Part shown: piece by piece, positions 33,306 to 44,937 of the stretch
How positions within the stretch are numbered: position 1 is the first letter of the stretch
How the letters are laid out: the number at the start of each line of letters is the position of its first letter
Assembly (NCBI RefSeq): GCF_000972845.2
Contig: NC_040016.1
Coordinates: 21,372,807-21,436,806, forward strand
Length of the DNA stretch: 64,000 nucleotides
From: Larimichthys crocea
Lineage: Eukaryota > Chordata > Actinopteri > Sciaenidae
Reading direction: 5' to 3'
Notes under the pieces: model-generated
What the model was told of the DNA's origin: nothing
The model's database searches: none
The model's input: the letters and a program-made list of their open reading frames with translations, nothing else
Position numbers and translations under genes: made by a program

Positions 33306-35700
33306 CAACAATGAATCTGTTTGCAGACTGTTTCAATTCTATTCTGGTTTTCTGACATTTATGTTTTGTGAGTCATGTACAGACCAATATAACAAACAGA
33401 GCTTAATAATTCACAGAAACAACTTCAGTTACATCCAACACAATGTCAGTGTCTCAGTGTGTGTGTGTGTGTGTGTGTGAACATCAATTCTTAGTGTGCA
33501 GTTTGAGGTCACACTCTCTTCTAGGAGATGAGAGATGAAAAAAAAATCACAGCAGGATTCAGAGGCAGCAGACTTTCACATCCCGTCTCTCGGAGGGCCG
33601 CTTACTTCAGATGGTTCACTGTTGACACAGGGAAAGATGAAAAGATCTTTTTTTTTTTTTTTCCTTCAGATGGTGGAAACTTTTCCTGACATTTCTCTTG
33701 GTGACAACGCCTCTGCGACCAGCTGCAAGGTAGAAAGATTCTCATTTGAAATCTGAAGAGTTGAGGAAATTAGAAAGTGGCGGATAACTGATTCCGTCGC
33801 ACATTGCGTGGAGGCGGATGGAGATGGAGTGCTTTGGCAGATTGAGTTTAACTGGGAGGTAGCCGTTAATATCCAAAGTCCAATCTTCCAGCTTTTCGGA
33901 CTCTTTTTTTAATATCTTTACAAATATTTTCACTCTGTCCGAGTGAGACAGGAGTTTCCCTTCCCAGGCGACCCGCAGGCCCTTGGCAGAAAGCTGTTGG
34001 AGGTCAACACTCCTTCATAACGCATCCCAAACACCCATAGACCCAGTGGGAGAGAGGTTCTACTAGTATTCTCACTCTAACAGCTGAAAGTGGTGTCAGT
34101 CTACCTGATAGTACTGTATCCACAGCACACCTATGGCCTGTAAACGTTCCACTGGGAGCCTTTTTAATATGAGCTGAAATCCACTGCTGTTTTGTTTGAG
34201 GGGTTGGAATAGGAGACTCGGCTGGAGGAGAACATGTCACGACGGGAGAGCGATGAACAGAAGCGAGCAGAATACAATGCAACAAGGTCTCACAGGAGTT
34301 TGTGAAATGACTAAAAACCCGAAGCACATTTTTTCGTGCGGTGAACAGTAATGATACAAACTGGATTCCTGTACCAGGGGAGGGCTGTGTGCACAGACTG
34401 CACAATGATGGTATACGGGGTGGTTGAATTGTAGCAGGTGAAAAGCCGGAGAGAATCAACGCTGGGAAACGTGACATCAAGCGACTTCCTGCGCTTTTGT
34501 GGCGTGAAGATCGAGTTACCCGCCATTTCTTTTCACAGCTCTGCCAACCCATGCATCCGTATACACATCCTTAACTCAATATTCATCCATAATTTAGAAG
34601 CAGTAATCACGGTGAATGTGAACGTAGTGAGTAAGTTGCTCAGTCCAGCTCGGATCGGAGTTTAGACTGGTCTCTCCTGGACTATTTGGCAACGCCTCTG
34701 TAAAATGTAAAAGATCTTTTCCATCAAACTGTCACCAGCCACAGATACGTACAGCTTTAACCCGTCTTCCTTTTTCATACTCTGCAGAATCCGTCATTGT
34801 TTCTCAGCGTGTTACAGGTGCATCTGTAGATACCTCATCAAAACTTTCTGTTGTAGCTTTTGTATTTTGTGTTCTCCTCACCGCAGATATTTCACCGTTG
34901 ACATACGAAGACATGAAACGATTTCTTTCCCGGGACAAAAAAAACTTGTGAAACTCCTCTCTCTGTCTGTCAGTTCTTGCCGCTGTGCGCAGCAGAAAGA
35001 CAGAAAACCCAGTAACTATATATTCTTTCTTTTTTAACCTTTATGTTGCCCAGGCAATGTTGACAGAAAAGTGTCCTGCTTTTTAATTCCCCTGGAAGCT
35101 GCGTGGAGCGTTCTGCTGTTTGACAGCTCGGAGGATGAAAAAGTTTGCACGTTTGCAACAACTTGTTGGTGATGTACAGGTCTGTGGATATAGACACATA
35201 TATATATATTGTTGCTCTGCTGTGGGGCCTGCCAGTGGTCACCACAGAAAGAGTGTCTCTTGATTAATTGGACTTCAGACTAACGTACTCATAGTTGACA
35301 AGGATGTTAAATATCTGCAAGAACGGGAAACACGATGCTGTTTTTATGTCTTTGTACAATGATGCTATTATCTAATACACAAATCTACAACATTTATGTG
35401 ATTAAAGCAGATTTAAATTAGCTTTTTTTTTCAATATGCAACTATTCCTGCTTGTTTGTTTTGCTTATAGTGTCAGATGTTTACATTTTAAAATGCAGCT
35501 ATCACTGCATATTTCACATACATTACGGGTAATTACTTCATAAAAGTGTACAGGGTTGCAGACTCTGTAAAAAAAAATCTACATTGAAGTCTCTCAAAGC
35601 CTTTAAGCACTTGCTGATTGTGCAGTGGCACAGTTCTAAGCCCTTGTGGACTCAGCAGGAGTCTGTGCAGCAGAGTTTTGCCTGTCTGGTGAAACCAAGT
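33306..35700. other. Noncoding stretch, nothing recognised
   Basis: Includes a (GT)n tract at 33458-33479 and a T-run at 33645-33662. A reverse-strand frame of 182 codons (34004-34552) has no recognisable domain and overlaps other long frames, as expected by chance. Confidence 0.5.
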
Positions 35701-35704
35701 AATG

Positions 35705-35790
35705 TACTGCCAAACTATCCAGGGTGTACCCCGGCCTCCACCAGTGCCCGTTGCATGTCGGGACAGCGTTAAATAAAATGAATGAATGAG
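35705..35790 (+). mobile_element. Retroelement 3' tail fragment
   Basis: Contains CTATCCAGGGTGTACCCCGG and TGTCGGGACAG, and ends in AATGAATGAATGA. Resembles the same tail family as 24030-24140, heavily degraded. Confidence 0.4.
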
Positions 35791-36799
35791 ATATAATACT
35801 ATAGACAGGTTAGTAGTCGCTGTCCATGGTGCTGAAGCTCCGTCTTAAAGTCCCCATGAAGTCTAATGTGTCGTTTTCTGGTAAATGATAAAAAGTTGTC
35901 GGTGACTCATCACCGCACTCGGGGCATATTCAAGTTTTTTGGATGCAATGAAACGTTTTCTTGGTCCGGGCCTCACTGATCACTGTACAAAAGCTTTATA
36001 ACTTTATAACTTTGTCAGTGATTTGGGTGAAACTAGATCAGATGTTATACAGAATATATTTGCTGGCTTCTTTCCCTCTGAAGACTCTAAAGAATTGCTA
36101 AAGTAGCTGATCAGGCTCAGTCTCTGTAACTGTCTTACTTACTCGATCTAGCTTTCAAATTAGAATTATCCCCATGTTTGTATTCAACAGTCACATTAGT
36201 CTGAGTTGTGTGCATGATGTTTGACTGCCCATGTGTTTACCTGTCTATTATTATCTCTTCATATTCCTACAGTAGCTCCAAACAGACAAACTCTAAATAA
36301 GGTTTCTTTGTGCATTTTGCCGCCACTGTAGTTTCTCCTTGGGAAAGAGAGGGCGAGGCAACACGGACGCTCCCTGTGATGAAACACCGGCTCGAAGATT
36401 TAAATTGCTGACTCTGCTTTAAAGGAATTTTGGAGGTGTTAAACGTCGAGCACGACGGCTGAACGATGCGAGGCCCGCGGCGCTCGTTACCCTTGAGGAT
36501 AATGTGTTGTTGCAGTGTGTGTACACGGTTCACCTGACGTGCATGGAAACACCTTCAGATTAAAGCTGCACCTCGTGATCGTTGTCCTGTTTCAGATCTT
36601 TACACTTTAATTTACACTCTGTTTTCTTTTCACACTGCCTGATGACTTCGGGTTGCAGAGTTTAATATTTCAGCTGGTGGTTAAAGGCAGACTTGCTGCA
36701 TTTTTTGGAAACCTGCAACAGCAAGCAAAATGTGTAAAAATGCGTAGGCTACCTTTGACTACAGCCCTGATACTGATCCACATGGGACGCTTCTACACT

Positions 36800-36902
36800 T
36801 TTTGTGTATGCTGGGATACGCTGCACCACCCTGACCCCGATCCCCACCCTGAGTGACTCTGAACAGGGATCATCTGGGTGTATGTAGGATGGATGGATGG
36901 AT
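36800..36902 (+). mobile_element. Retroelement 3' tail fragment
   Basis: GCTGGGATACGCTGCACCAC, a GACCCCGATCCCCACCC stretch, GAACAGGGATCATCTGG and terminal ATGGATGGATGG units. Another diverged copy of the GGAT-tailed family. Confidence 0.5.
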
Positions 36903-37059
36903 TTGTGTGGTGAGCAGGAGAGTAGTTCTTGGTTTCAAGTCACTTCAAGCAACATCGGTCACCTTATGATCACCCAGCGACAGGGGAACCAAGAAATAAG
37001 TCATGATTTGGTGGATTTCAGCGTTGGAAGCTTTCATCTTTTTTGGCTACACTTGGCCT

Positions 37060-37078
37060 CACACACACACACACACAC
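37060..37078. repeat. (CA)n microsatellite
   Basis: Short CA tract followed by imperfect CACTAA units. Confidence 0.9.
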
Positions 37079-37210
37079 TAACACACACTAACACATACAA
37101 GCCCACTAGACAGACTCTGAAGAGAAAAAAAAACTAGGGCATCAAAAGTCCCGAAGGCTTTGAGCTACAATTTTTTTTTTATGCATAATCAGGAGAGAGG
37201 AAGAGGAGAA

Positions 37211-37214
37211 GAGG

Positions 37215-37248
<34 letters not shown>
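37211..37248. repeat. (GA)n microsatellite
   Basis: About 15 GA units inside a longer purine-rich stretch. Confidence 0.95.
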
Positions 37249-37251
<3 letters not shown>

Positions 37252-37391
37252 CTGTAATTAAATTAGTGCATAAAGAAAGTGATGAGGAGAACATGAGACA
37301 ACAACATGGAGATCAGCTCCGTCAGAACAGAACCAGACTGGAAGCACCAGACTTGAGAACAGAAGCTGATTGTAGAGACGGTGTCCTGTTT

Positions 37392-37394
<3 letters not shown>

Positions 37395-37429
<35 letters not shown>
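37395..37429. repeat. (CA)n microsatellite
   Basis: About 17 uninterrupted units. Confidence 0.97.
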
Positions 37430-37432
<3 letters not shown>

Positions 37433-37517
37433 TACAGAGGAGGTCCCTCTGAGAGAGGGAAGAGACAGAGGAGGAGAGAGAGGGAGATAGAGAGAGAGAG
37501 AGAGAGAGGGAGGAGGC

Positions 37518-37653
37518 GTGCATGCAGACGGGCTGAACTTCTTCCTCCTCTGCTGCTCTTCCATGAGGAGAGACTCATCCATCAGTCTGGAACCTGTGTG
37601 GGGGAAGATGCTTTTTCTTCAGGCGATCTTGAAGAGAAGGCTCCTGCAGAAAG
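37518..37653 (+). CDS. Candidate first coding exon, product unknown
   Basis: Downstream of GA- and CA-rich DNA, an open frame offers in-frame start codons at 37518, 37563 and 37608. It reaches a good splice-donor context, CAGAAAG/GTAACC, at 37653/37654. From the last ATG the peptide is MLFLQAILKRRLLQKG: hydrophobic then basic, as in short alternative first exons of membrane-associated proteins. I do not recognise the protein. The frame is short and continues only 51 bases into the presumed intron before a stop. It could equally be chance. Confidence 0.25.
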
Positions 37654-37676
37654 GTAACCACACTCTGCGAAGCTGC

Positions 37677-37702
37677 CATCGATCATCGATCATCGATCAT
37701 CG
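37677..37702. repeat. 7-bp tandem repeat (CATCGAT)n
   Basis: Nearly four copies of a 7-bp unit, just after the candidate splice donor. Confidence 0.9.
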
Positions 37703-39250
37703 CTGATTGATGGATTAGATTTATTTCTGCTTCGAATATTAGACGCGCTTGTTTCTCACTTTACACTGAGACAGAGAATGTTTGTGCGTGTGTGTGTCCG
37801 TTTAGCTGCGCACAAACAAACTTATAAATAACCATTAATACTATTTTTCTTTTTTTTACAAGGACTTGGTGGTTAGTTAACATTTGCTGTGCATGTTTCC
37901 AGTGTGCTGTGCCTCGTATTTGAATCACACCGACATGAGGACGTGAAGTGGCTGCATGTTCTTTAATAATACAGTTTTAGTGAGTAAATGTCATTTAATC
38001 ACGTATTTAAATACTTTTGCAAAGACCTGATCTTCTTTAAATGGAGTTTATTTATTAAACTATTCGGGAATTTCGGGGTTAAAGTCACAGAGTTACGAAA
38101 TAGAGACCTAATCGTGGCACATGCGATGTTTTAAAACGGTCATAAACCGATGTGGACGGATGGTTATTGAGTTTTAAAGTTTTTAAACGGTGCTTTATGT
38201 GATTTCGTCTTCTATAATATGTGATATTCTTTTTTAGAAGCATGTGGTGTGACTCTGAGAGCTGAACTTGACGTTTCATTGCGTGTTTTCCACTTTCCTG
38301 AATCATTTCGCGCATATTTTCTCTCTGTGATTTCTGCGAGCTGAGTCAGTGCGCATGTGGCACTTGCTGTCCGTGTTTGGAGCAGAGGGATGTTGCAGTT
38401 TTCTTCCTCTTCTTCTGCTTCTGATTTATTTATGAGTTGGGGGATCTTCTGCTTTGAAGTGCAGCCTGGAGAGACGCAGTGGAAAAGGAGGCAAATGGGG
38501 ACAAAACGCCGCCTAACGGCGCGTCAGGGCGCACTGCAGCCAGTCCTGGACCTACTGTCATAATAACAACAACCTGAACACCCCAGAGGGAGAGGAAGAG
38601 GAAGAGGAAGTGCCAGCTGAAGTTGCCACACAGTGCAGGGAGATAAATCACTGTTAGGGCATCCATCTGGTGTTAATACTGTGGAGACAGTTCCACCACC
38701 AGATCAGTATGAGAGAGAGTATCCGAGTAACAAATCTGACAGTTTACTGCAGCGGGTCACTCAGTCACTTCCACATTTACTCTGTCTGCACCTTCATCAC
38801 TGTAACCAATGTAACCACACAGATAAGGAGCGCAGAGTACGCCTCACGTATCGACTGCGTGACATTCAGGAGATGCTGATCTTCCAAGCTGACACGAGAA
38901 CGACAAGCTTCTCTGGAAATCAGTGACATTATAAAGAAAAAGGTCAGAGTTCGGAGTCACGCAGCCGTGACGGCACAGAAAGTTCAAATCCATCTCCGAG
39001 ACGTCACTTAACAGGACTCCTGGTGTCATAAACGTGACTGTGCCTGTTTAAACACAGTTAAATGAAGACATCACTTTAATGAAGCAACATAACGGCGTCT
39101 CTGCCATGAAATGAAGTTTGCTCTCTTACTTCATTGGGTGTTGAATGAGCGGAAACAGTTAACTGAGCTTCTGGTATATTGTAGAAGGTGACAAGATTTC
39201 CATTTATTCTTTTGATTACAAAGCAGGTCTGGGTGCAATATGAATGTATC
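37703..39250. other. Noncoding stretch, nothing recognised
   Basis: No recognisable exon or repeat boundary. Confidence 0.5.
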
Positions 39251-39440
39251 AAAACCATAGACTGTATGAAACATGGATGCGGGCTCTGCGAGGTTTCCTG
39301 TGAAGCTCATGGAGCAGGTGGCCCGGCTCCGTACTGTTTCAAAAATAGGCAAAGATGTGGAGCGTGGGTGGAACTGAGGCGGGCTGAATGACACCTCGAT
39401 GCTCAAACAAGCCACCTGTAACAGAACCCACCTGTCAATC
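39250..39440 (+). repeat. Dispersed repeat, copy 2 (forward)
   Basis: Contains CATAGACTGTATGAAACATG near its start and ATGCTCAAACAAGCCACCTG near its end. The latter is shared in reverse orientation with 26826-27170. The two copies cover different halves of what appears to be one longer repeat. Confidence 0.5.
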
Positions 39441-41039
39441 AAATGATATAATGATAATGTACTGTAATGTCAGATGATTAAACCCTGCATGGACATTATT
39501 TTACTTCCCTCTCTGGGTACGGAGGTCAAAGTTCAGAAGGTCAGTTAGGTCAACAAAGAACTTGATCCCACTTTAATTGATGTCACCATGTTGCTTGTTG
39601 AGTGAGACATTTGTTCATTTGTTCAGTCTCGGAAAACACCAAGTCCCAGGAGTCACTGCTATCAGTCCCCGCTGTAGCTCTGCTTTGTAGCGCTGCAGGT
39701 TGCTGCTGTAACTTTTTCTCTTTTTTTTTGAAGCTTAATAATTCCAGGACCTGCAGGTTTCGCCTGTGAAGTTACATCAAACCTATTACGCCGAACCTGA
39801 GGGAATAACTAACCAACGGTGGCTTTGAAAGCGCCGTCTCTCTCCAGCTCTCCAGCTGATAGTTATTCTGAGATTAGCCGCCCGTCCACAGGGACGCTCT
39901 CGCTGCGACACCACCTGCTATGCTGCTTCCACAGGAACGTCTCAGACTTAAAGGTCCAGGTTTAGGTCTCCATTGACAAAATATGACAGAAATGAAATAT
40001 GATATGCAGAACCAGGTTTAAAGAGTGTAGAATCAACGAATCAACCTTTTCTGTCTTGAGTTTGTCATGTTGCACTGTCGTGTTTCTAAAGTAAACTAAA
40101 TATTTGCCTCGGTAGTTTTCATGTCACACTGCCCCCAAGATTAATATCTTAATGATATTTATGAAGTTATTTATAATTCAGGAAGAATGAAAACTGGAAT
40201 CAGAATTAAACTCATGCTTGAAAATGGGAAAAGAGACATTTCTATGCAACACGGAGAGCATGGAACATTAAGAAGTAAAATAATAACTAATATTTGAAAT
40301 AATGAGCAACATAATATATATATTTCTTTCATGTAAATGTTGAACTCAAATGTTTTTTGACCACTAGAGAGCAGAAAGTGACTCCAGTCTTAAATCCACC
40401 ATTCCAGCCTTCATCATTTCTCAGAAACAGAACAAACACACACACATGTTGAATTCCTCTGTCACCTCATCATCTCGATCATCTCCTCCATGTAGGCAGG
40501 AGATAATAAACACACAGTGCGTATCTATGTATAGATGTGTGATATGTGACAGTGAAACAGTTTTTGCACGCAGTAAAATATTCATGCATGTGTTGGTTAG
40601 TTCTTTTCATTTTGTTCCACAGTTTAGCATCAGTCTGTGAGTTGACAGACTTTGCGTTTGAGTCGAGCTGTTTAAATTATTCAGCAGCTGAAATGTGCTG
40701 ACTGACGACCGGGTCTAAGAGGGGAGTGGTGATCGCTAATATGACTTTAAAATGATGTGTCAGAATTGAATCCATCTTTAAATGATCGTCCATTCTTTGT
40801 CTCCCATCCTTCCTCACACTTCATCTGTTCCCCTCCATCACATAACCTTTTTCTGTCTGTCATCGCCAACAGTATCACAATTCATACTCCCAATTATGTA
40901 ATTCTCATCCTGCTGACTATGATGAACAGTATCCAGTTACATTATACGATATGAATGTGGTTCTGGTTCTGGTTCTGGTTGTGGTGAGGATGCTGCAGAT
41001 TCGAGTGTTTGAATCAAAACTTCTTTTAAAGCATGTGGA
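39441..41039. other. Noncoding stretch, nothing recognised
   Basis: AT-rich. A short (GGTTCT)n run lies at 40959-40982. Confidence 0.5.
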
Positions 41040-42120
41040 AACATTTTGCCTAAATCTGTCGCCGTCTCTCTCGTTCTCCTATTTTTGCTCTTTCTTTCTT
41101 TTTCCACCCATCCCAATTTCTCCCCTCTCTTCCTGTCTACCCTCTTTTTTTTTCCTCTATCTCCTTCCCTCCCTCCCTCTCTCTCCCTCCGTCGCCCCTC
41201 TCAGCAATGCAGATGTGCTTTCTTTGATTTTGTCACCAGAGATTAATTAGCACTTTATTAGGAGTCCTATTTATACCTCCAGCCGAGCGAGAGGGGGAGA
41301 TGAAGAGGAAAAAAAAGAGCGAGCGATGGAAGAAAGTGGAGGGGAGGGTGAGAGACTGATAGACTGAGGCAGAAATTGAGTCAGGAAAATATGAATCTGG
41401 AGAGATGGAGGGAAAGAGAGAGAGAGAGAGAAGAGGGCCAAAATGAAGAAAGATGAAGCACGGAAGCAAAAAGACAAGTGCAGAAATAGTCAACAGAGAC
41501 CAGGAGAGAGACAGTGCAATAAAGAAAGAAAGGTATAAAAGGATATAAAGGGATAAAAGGTAACAGGAAAGAGACAGATAGACAGGGAGAGGGGATGAAA
41601 GAGGGTACGAACAAGTCCTCCAAACTAAAATACAAAAAGATCACTAACACCGAGGACTCAGGATGTGAACCACATGCTCAGGACTTCCTGTGGTGAAGTA
41701 CTTCCAGAGAACCAGAGAACATCCAGGCAGCATCATATAGAAGATATCATATGAACATATACTGGAACAAACGACCACTGCGATCTCAGTCTTTGGCAAG
41801 ACGGACTGAAGTAAGGTGGGAGGTGAGGAGAGAAAGCGAGATGAAGGGATACGGGTGAAAGACCGTGAGAGTGAGACGGAGAATGGATAAAAGGAAAGAA
41901 GAAGTGGGAGGAGAGGAAAAAAGAGATGAGTGGGACTTTAAGATGAAAAGAAAGGGAGGAAGATGGTGTGATGAGAAATGGATGAGAGAGACGAATTAGC
42001 ATTTGAATAATGTCGAGGATGGAGGGAACTGATGGAGAGAGAGACGGTGGAGAAAATAAGAAGAGGAGGAGGAAGAGAGACGGATGATGGAGAGAAAGAG
42101 TGATGATGCCGTGAATAAAC
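41040..42120. other. Pyrimidine block followed by purine blocks
   Basis: On the + strand, about 41060-41205 is almost all C and T. About 41280-41620 and 41800-42120 are almost all G and A, with GAGAGA and GGAGG runs. The shift in strand asymmetry is abrupt near 41230-41280. The long serine/leucine-rich reverse frames here are composition artefacts. Confidence 0.8.
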
Positions 42121-43560
42121 TGTTCTGACCTGAGATGAACATGAGAACATTCCCTCTCTGTGACACTCAAAACTTGCAAATCTCTGCAAAGTTTGAGGCT
42201 GAAAATATTTTCTTATAAATTTGTTGCTGAACGAAATAGAAGTAGAACAGATGGACCATGAGCTGAGCTCTTAGAAGGAGGCTTTCCTTGACCCTGTCGA
42301 CAAGTGTGTGCTCACGGTGGGAAGTGTTCGGTCTCTTTACTAATAAATACATTAATAATGTAATCAGTTATTTCCAGTGTTTCTCTAAACTTTCTGGAAA
42401 CATCTTCAGAAATACTTCACACCAGTGTGAAAGCAATAAGCGTCACCCCTTACAGTTTCTTAGTGGTTGTCATCATCTCCATTTCAGAACGGTTTCCTCA
42501 TCTTTTTGTGTCGAGAAACTTTATTTTCTTTCTGTGAATAAACCCTCTGTTTTGTCTTGTTAGCCAGTAGATGCTCAAAAGTTGTTGTCAAACTGTGTTG
42601 CATAGCAACCGGGGTGACGCAACCCTCCGCTGAGCACTTGCCGGCTGTTGAGTAAGTCGTCCACAGCTGAACAACGTGTTCATCGAGTAGAGCTGGAGAT
42701 CGCATTCAGGTGTGGAAGATGATCGTCGTTATGAATCTGAGGTGTGTGTGTTTCAATCAGAACGTGCTCAAGTGTTATCGGTTTAGTTTCGGAACGCTGG
42801 ATGTTCAAAGCGAGGTGCGGCACTATGTGAAAAACTGCAAATACTCCAAAAGTTTGAGAACAATGCGTGATTTTACTATCTACACTTCAGCATGAAGATC
42901 TGTGACCATGGGCTCTGGAACACACAGAAAAACATTGTTCATAGTTTGTTGCTGCGTCTACAAACTGGATTGGAAGAAGATTGTACGTTCCTCTTCTTCT
43001 GTTTGGATAGCACTCACACTTACCTTGGTTTCTTATGGCCTGCTTGGTTTCAGACTGCTGAATCAAAGATTCATTCAGCAACTGTGACGGATAAGAATTT
43101 AAGATGAATACGGTGGATGTTCGACAGCTACAAACATCTTACAACCTTTAGAACCTACAGGACAAAGTATTTAATACCAAAATAAAGTAGAAGAGTTTCA
43201 TTGTTTGTCATATAACATCACTCAGAGATGATGTTTGGCGGTTCATATAAGGTAATATATCTTTTAGAGATTCCACAACAAGAAGCCTGGAGGGAAACTC
43301 TATGGGTCAAACAATGAAAGAACACTTTCTACTAAATCAAATATTGTGTGGTAGAAGTTTAAAGTAACAGGACTTGGCTAAATGCCACCATCATACTGAG
43401 ATATGACTGAAGGAGTTCTCCAAGTTCTTGAGACGTGCCCACTTCAAAATGCTACCCATCTGTCAGGAAGCTGCAGAGGACAGTTAGTTTGAAGAGGGTG
43501 GCGAGGACTGGCTTCAGGTTGTACTTTAGCAACAAACAACAGAAGTTGCATTCATTTCTT
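42121..43560. other. Noncoding stretch, nothing recognised
   Basis: Frames under 95 codons. Only the X-box-like site stands out. Confidence 0.5.
42597..42609. promoter_or_regulatory. X-box-like (RFX) palindrome
   Basis: GTTGCATAGCAAC fits RTNRCC-N-RGYAAC with one mismatch, followed within a few bases by TGACGCAA, which resembles a CREB/C-EBP-type core. No nearby gene start can be seen. Confidence 0.25.
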
Positions 43561-43599
43561 ATGTACATCAGCAGCGATTTTTCCCTTTGATGCTGCCGT

Positions 43600-44370
43600 G
43601 ATGCCTGGATAGAAATACTGAGAGAGAACGAGCCGAAGAATGATAGACGGCAAAAAGAACAGGCGATAAAAGCAAGAAGACTGAGGGATGTGAAACGTGG
43701 GACAAAAGGTTAGAGGAGAAGAAGGAAAACAGCCGTGAGGACAGAAGAGAGAAGGAGTAAAATAGAAATGAAGGGATGACGAGGAAAGAAGAGTGACAGC
43801 GGCAGAGAGGGGTGAGGACTGGAAAAATGACAGAGAGGTTAAAAGAGGAAAGAAGTGCTTTCAGGACATGAGAAGGAGAAAGGAGGAGGTGAAACAAAAT
43901 CAGAGTGAAATGAAAAGGAGGGAGAGCGAGAAATTGAGGAAATGATGGCAGGTTGTGTTGCATGCTGAGGGTGAAGGATGAAGGCAGTGACAAGTGGCGG
44001 TGTTGTTTGGTGGTATGAGGCAGATAAGGGCCTCGGCTGACGTTTTCAAGAAGCCCCTTTCAGAAACCTTTAAAAAAAAAAAAAACGTTGTTTGGCCTTT
44101 CTCAGCTCGCTTAGTCTGCTGCCAGCGACAACAATGGATCCACAGAAAGAAAGAAATAATAAAACAGCCAACAAATAAAAGCCGAAAGAGAGAGGGACAG
44201 AGAGAGAGAGAAAGAGAGAGAGGCTTCACACTTTTGGTACGCTGGCCTCATTATGTCAAGGCAGGGTTACAGGAGAGGAAAGAAGACAGACAAAAGCGGC
44301 AGAGTGATATTTAGAAAGAGAATGAAATAAGAAGTGAGAGACAGATGGGATGAGAAGGCTGGAAGGACAG
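43600..44370. other. Purine-rich blocks on the + strand
   Basis: Two purine-rich stretches, about 43610-43990 and 44140-44370, flank a mixed segment with an A-run at 44072-44085. They have the same strand bias as 41280-42120. Confidence 0.75.
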
Positions 44371-44937
44371 AAGAATGTATGAAATGGTTCTCATCCTTTA
44401 TATTATGGGGTAACACAATAGATATTTAGAAAAGCGTTCCTGCTTTACTTCTTGACTTGTCGTTACGAAGTAAATGCTGATTGCACAGTGTAATGGTTAC
44501 AGGATAACGACGCCGTCCCCGTTAAGATTGGCTCTCTGTTCGCGTCGCTCTCTGCTGCCATGGGGTGCAACATTTCCCAGCAAATCGAAGGTTTGATTCA
44601 CAATACATACATACACCAAATGAACGAACAAACAAATCATTTTTCTCCTCGTGTTTTCTTCTAACATTAACACCGCTCGCCTCTCCGCCCCGACGCCAAC
44701 CGCTGCTTTAGTTACTTGTTTATGCAAAACAATACATTCACACAAACTGTGTTATTGCTTTGCACATCATTACAATTTATTTTGCCTCTGCAGAGAACAC
44801 GACTCTTTCTTCTCTGTTTGTTCCAAAGAGGTGTTGATCATTTCGAGGTATATGTCGAGCGAATCAGTCTTTGCAACAGTGGTGCACGACTTGGAAATGC
44901 TATGGGGGGAAAAGTGAATCTGTTTGCATTTTAACAT

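Noticed and set aside
34004..34552. 182-codon reverse open frame
   Set aside because: No domain, no biased codon pattern, overlapped by an equally long frame in another phase; typical of chance in this composition.
41733..42179. 148-codon serine/leucine/phenylalanine-rich reverse frame
   Set aside because: Reading of a purine-rich block; the same holds for frames at 20297-20590, 41046-41250, 41233-41650 and 43568-43993.
44480..44620. tRNA-like segment (GGTTACAGGAT ... GGTTTGATTC)
   Set aside because: Box-like words are weak matches and no cloverleaf can be drawn.
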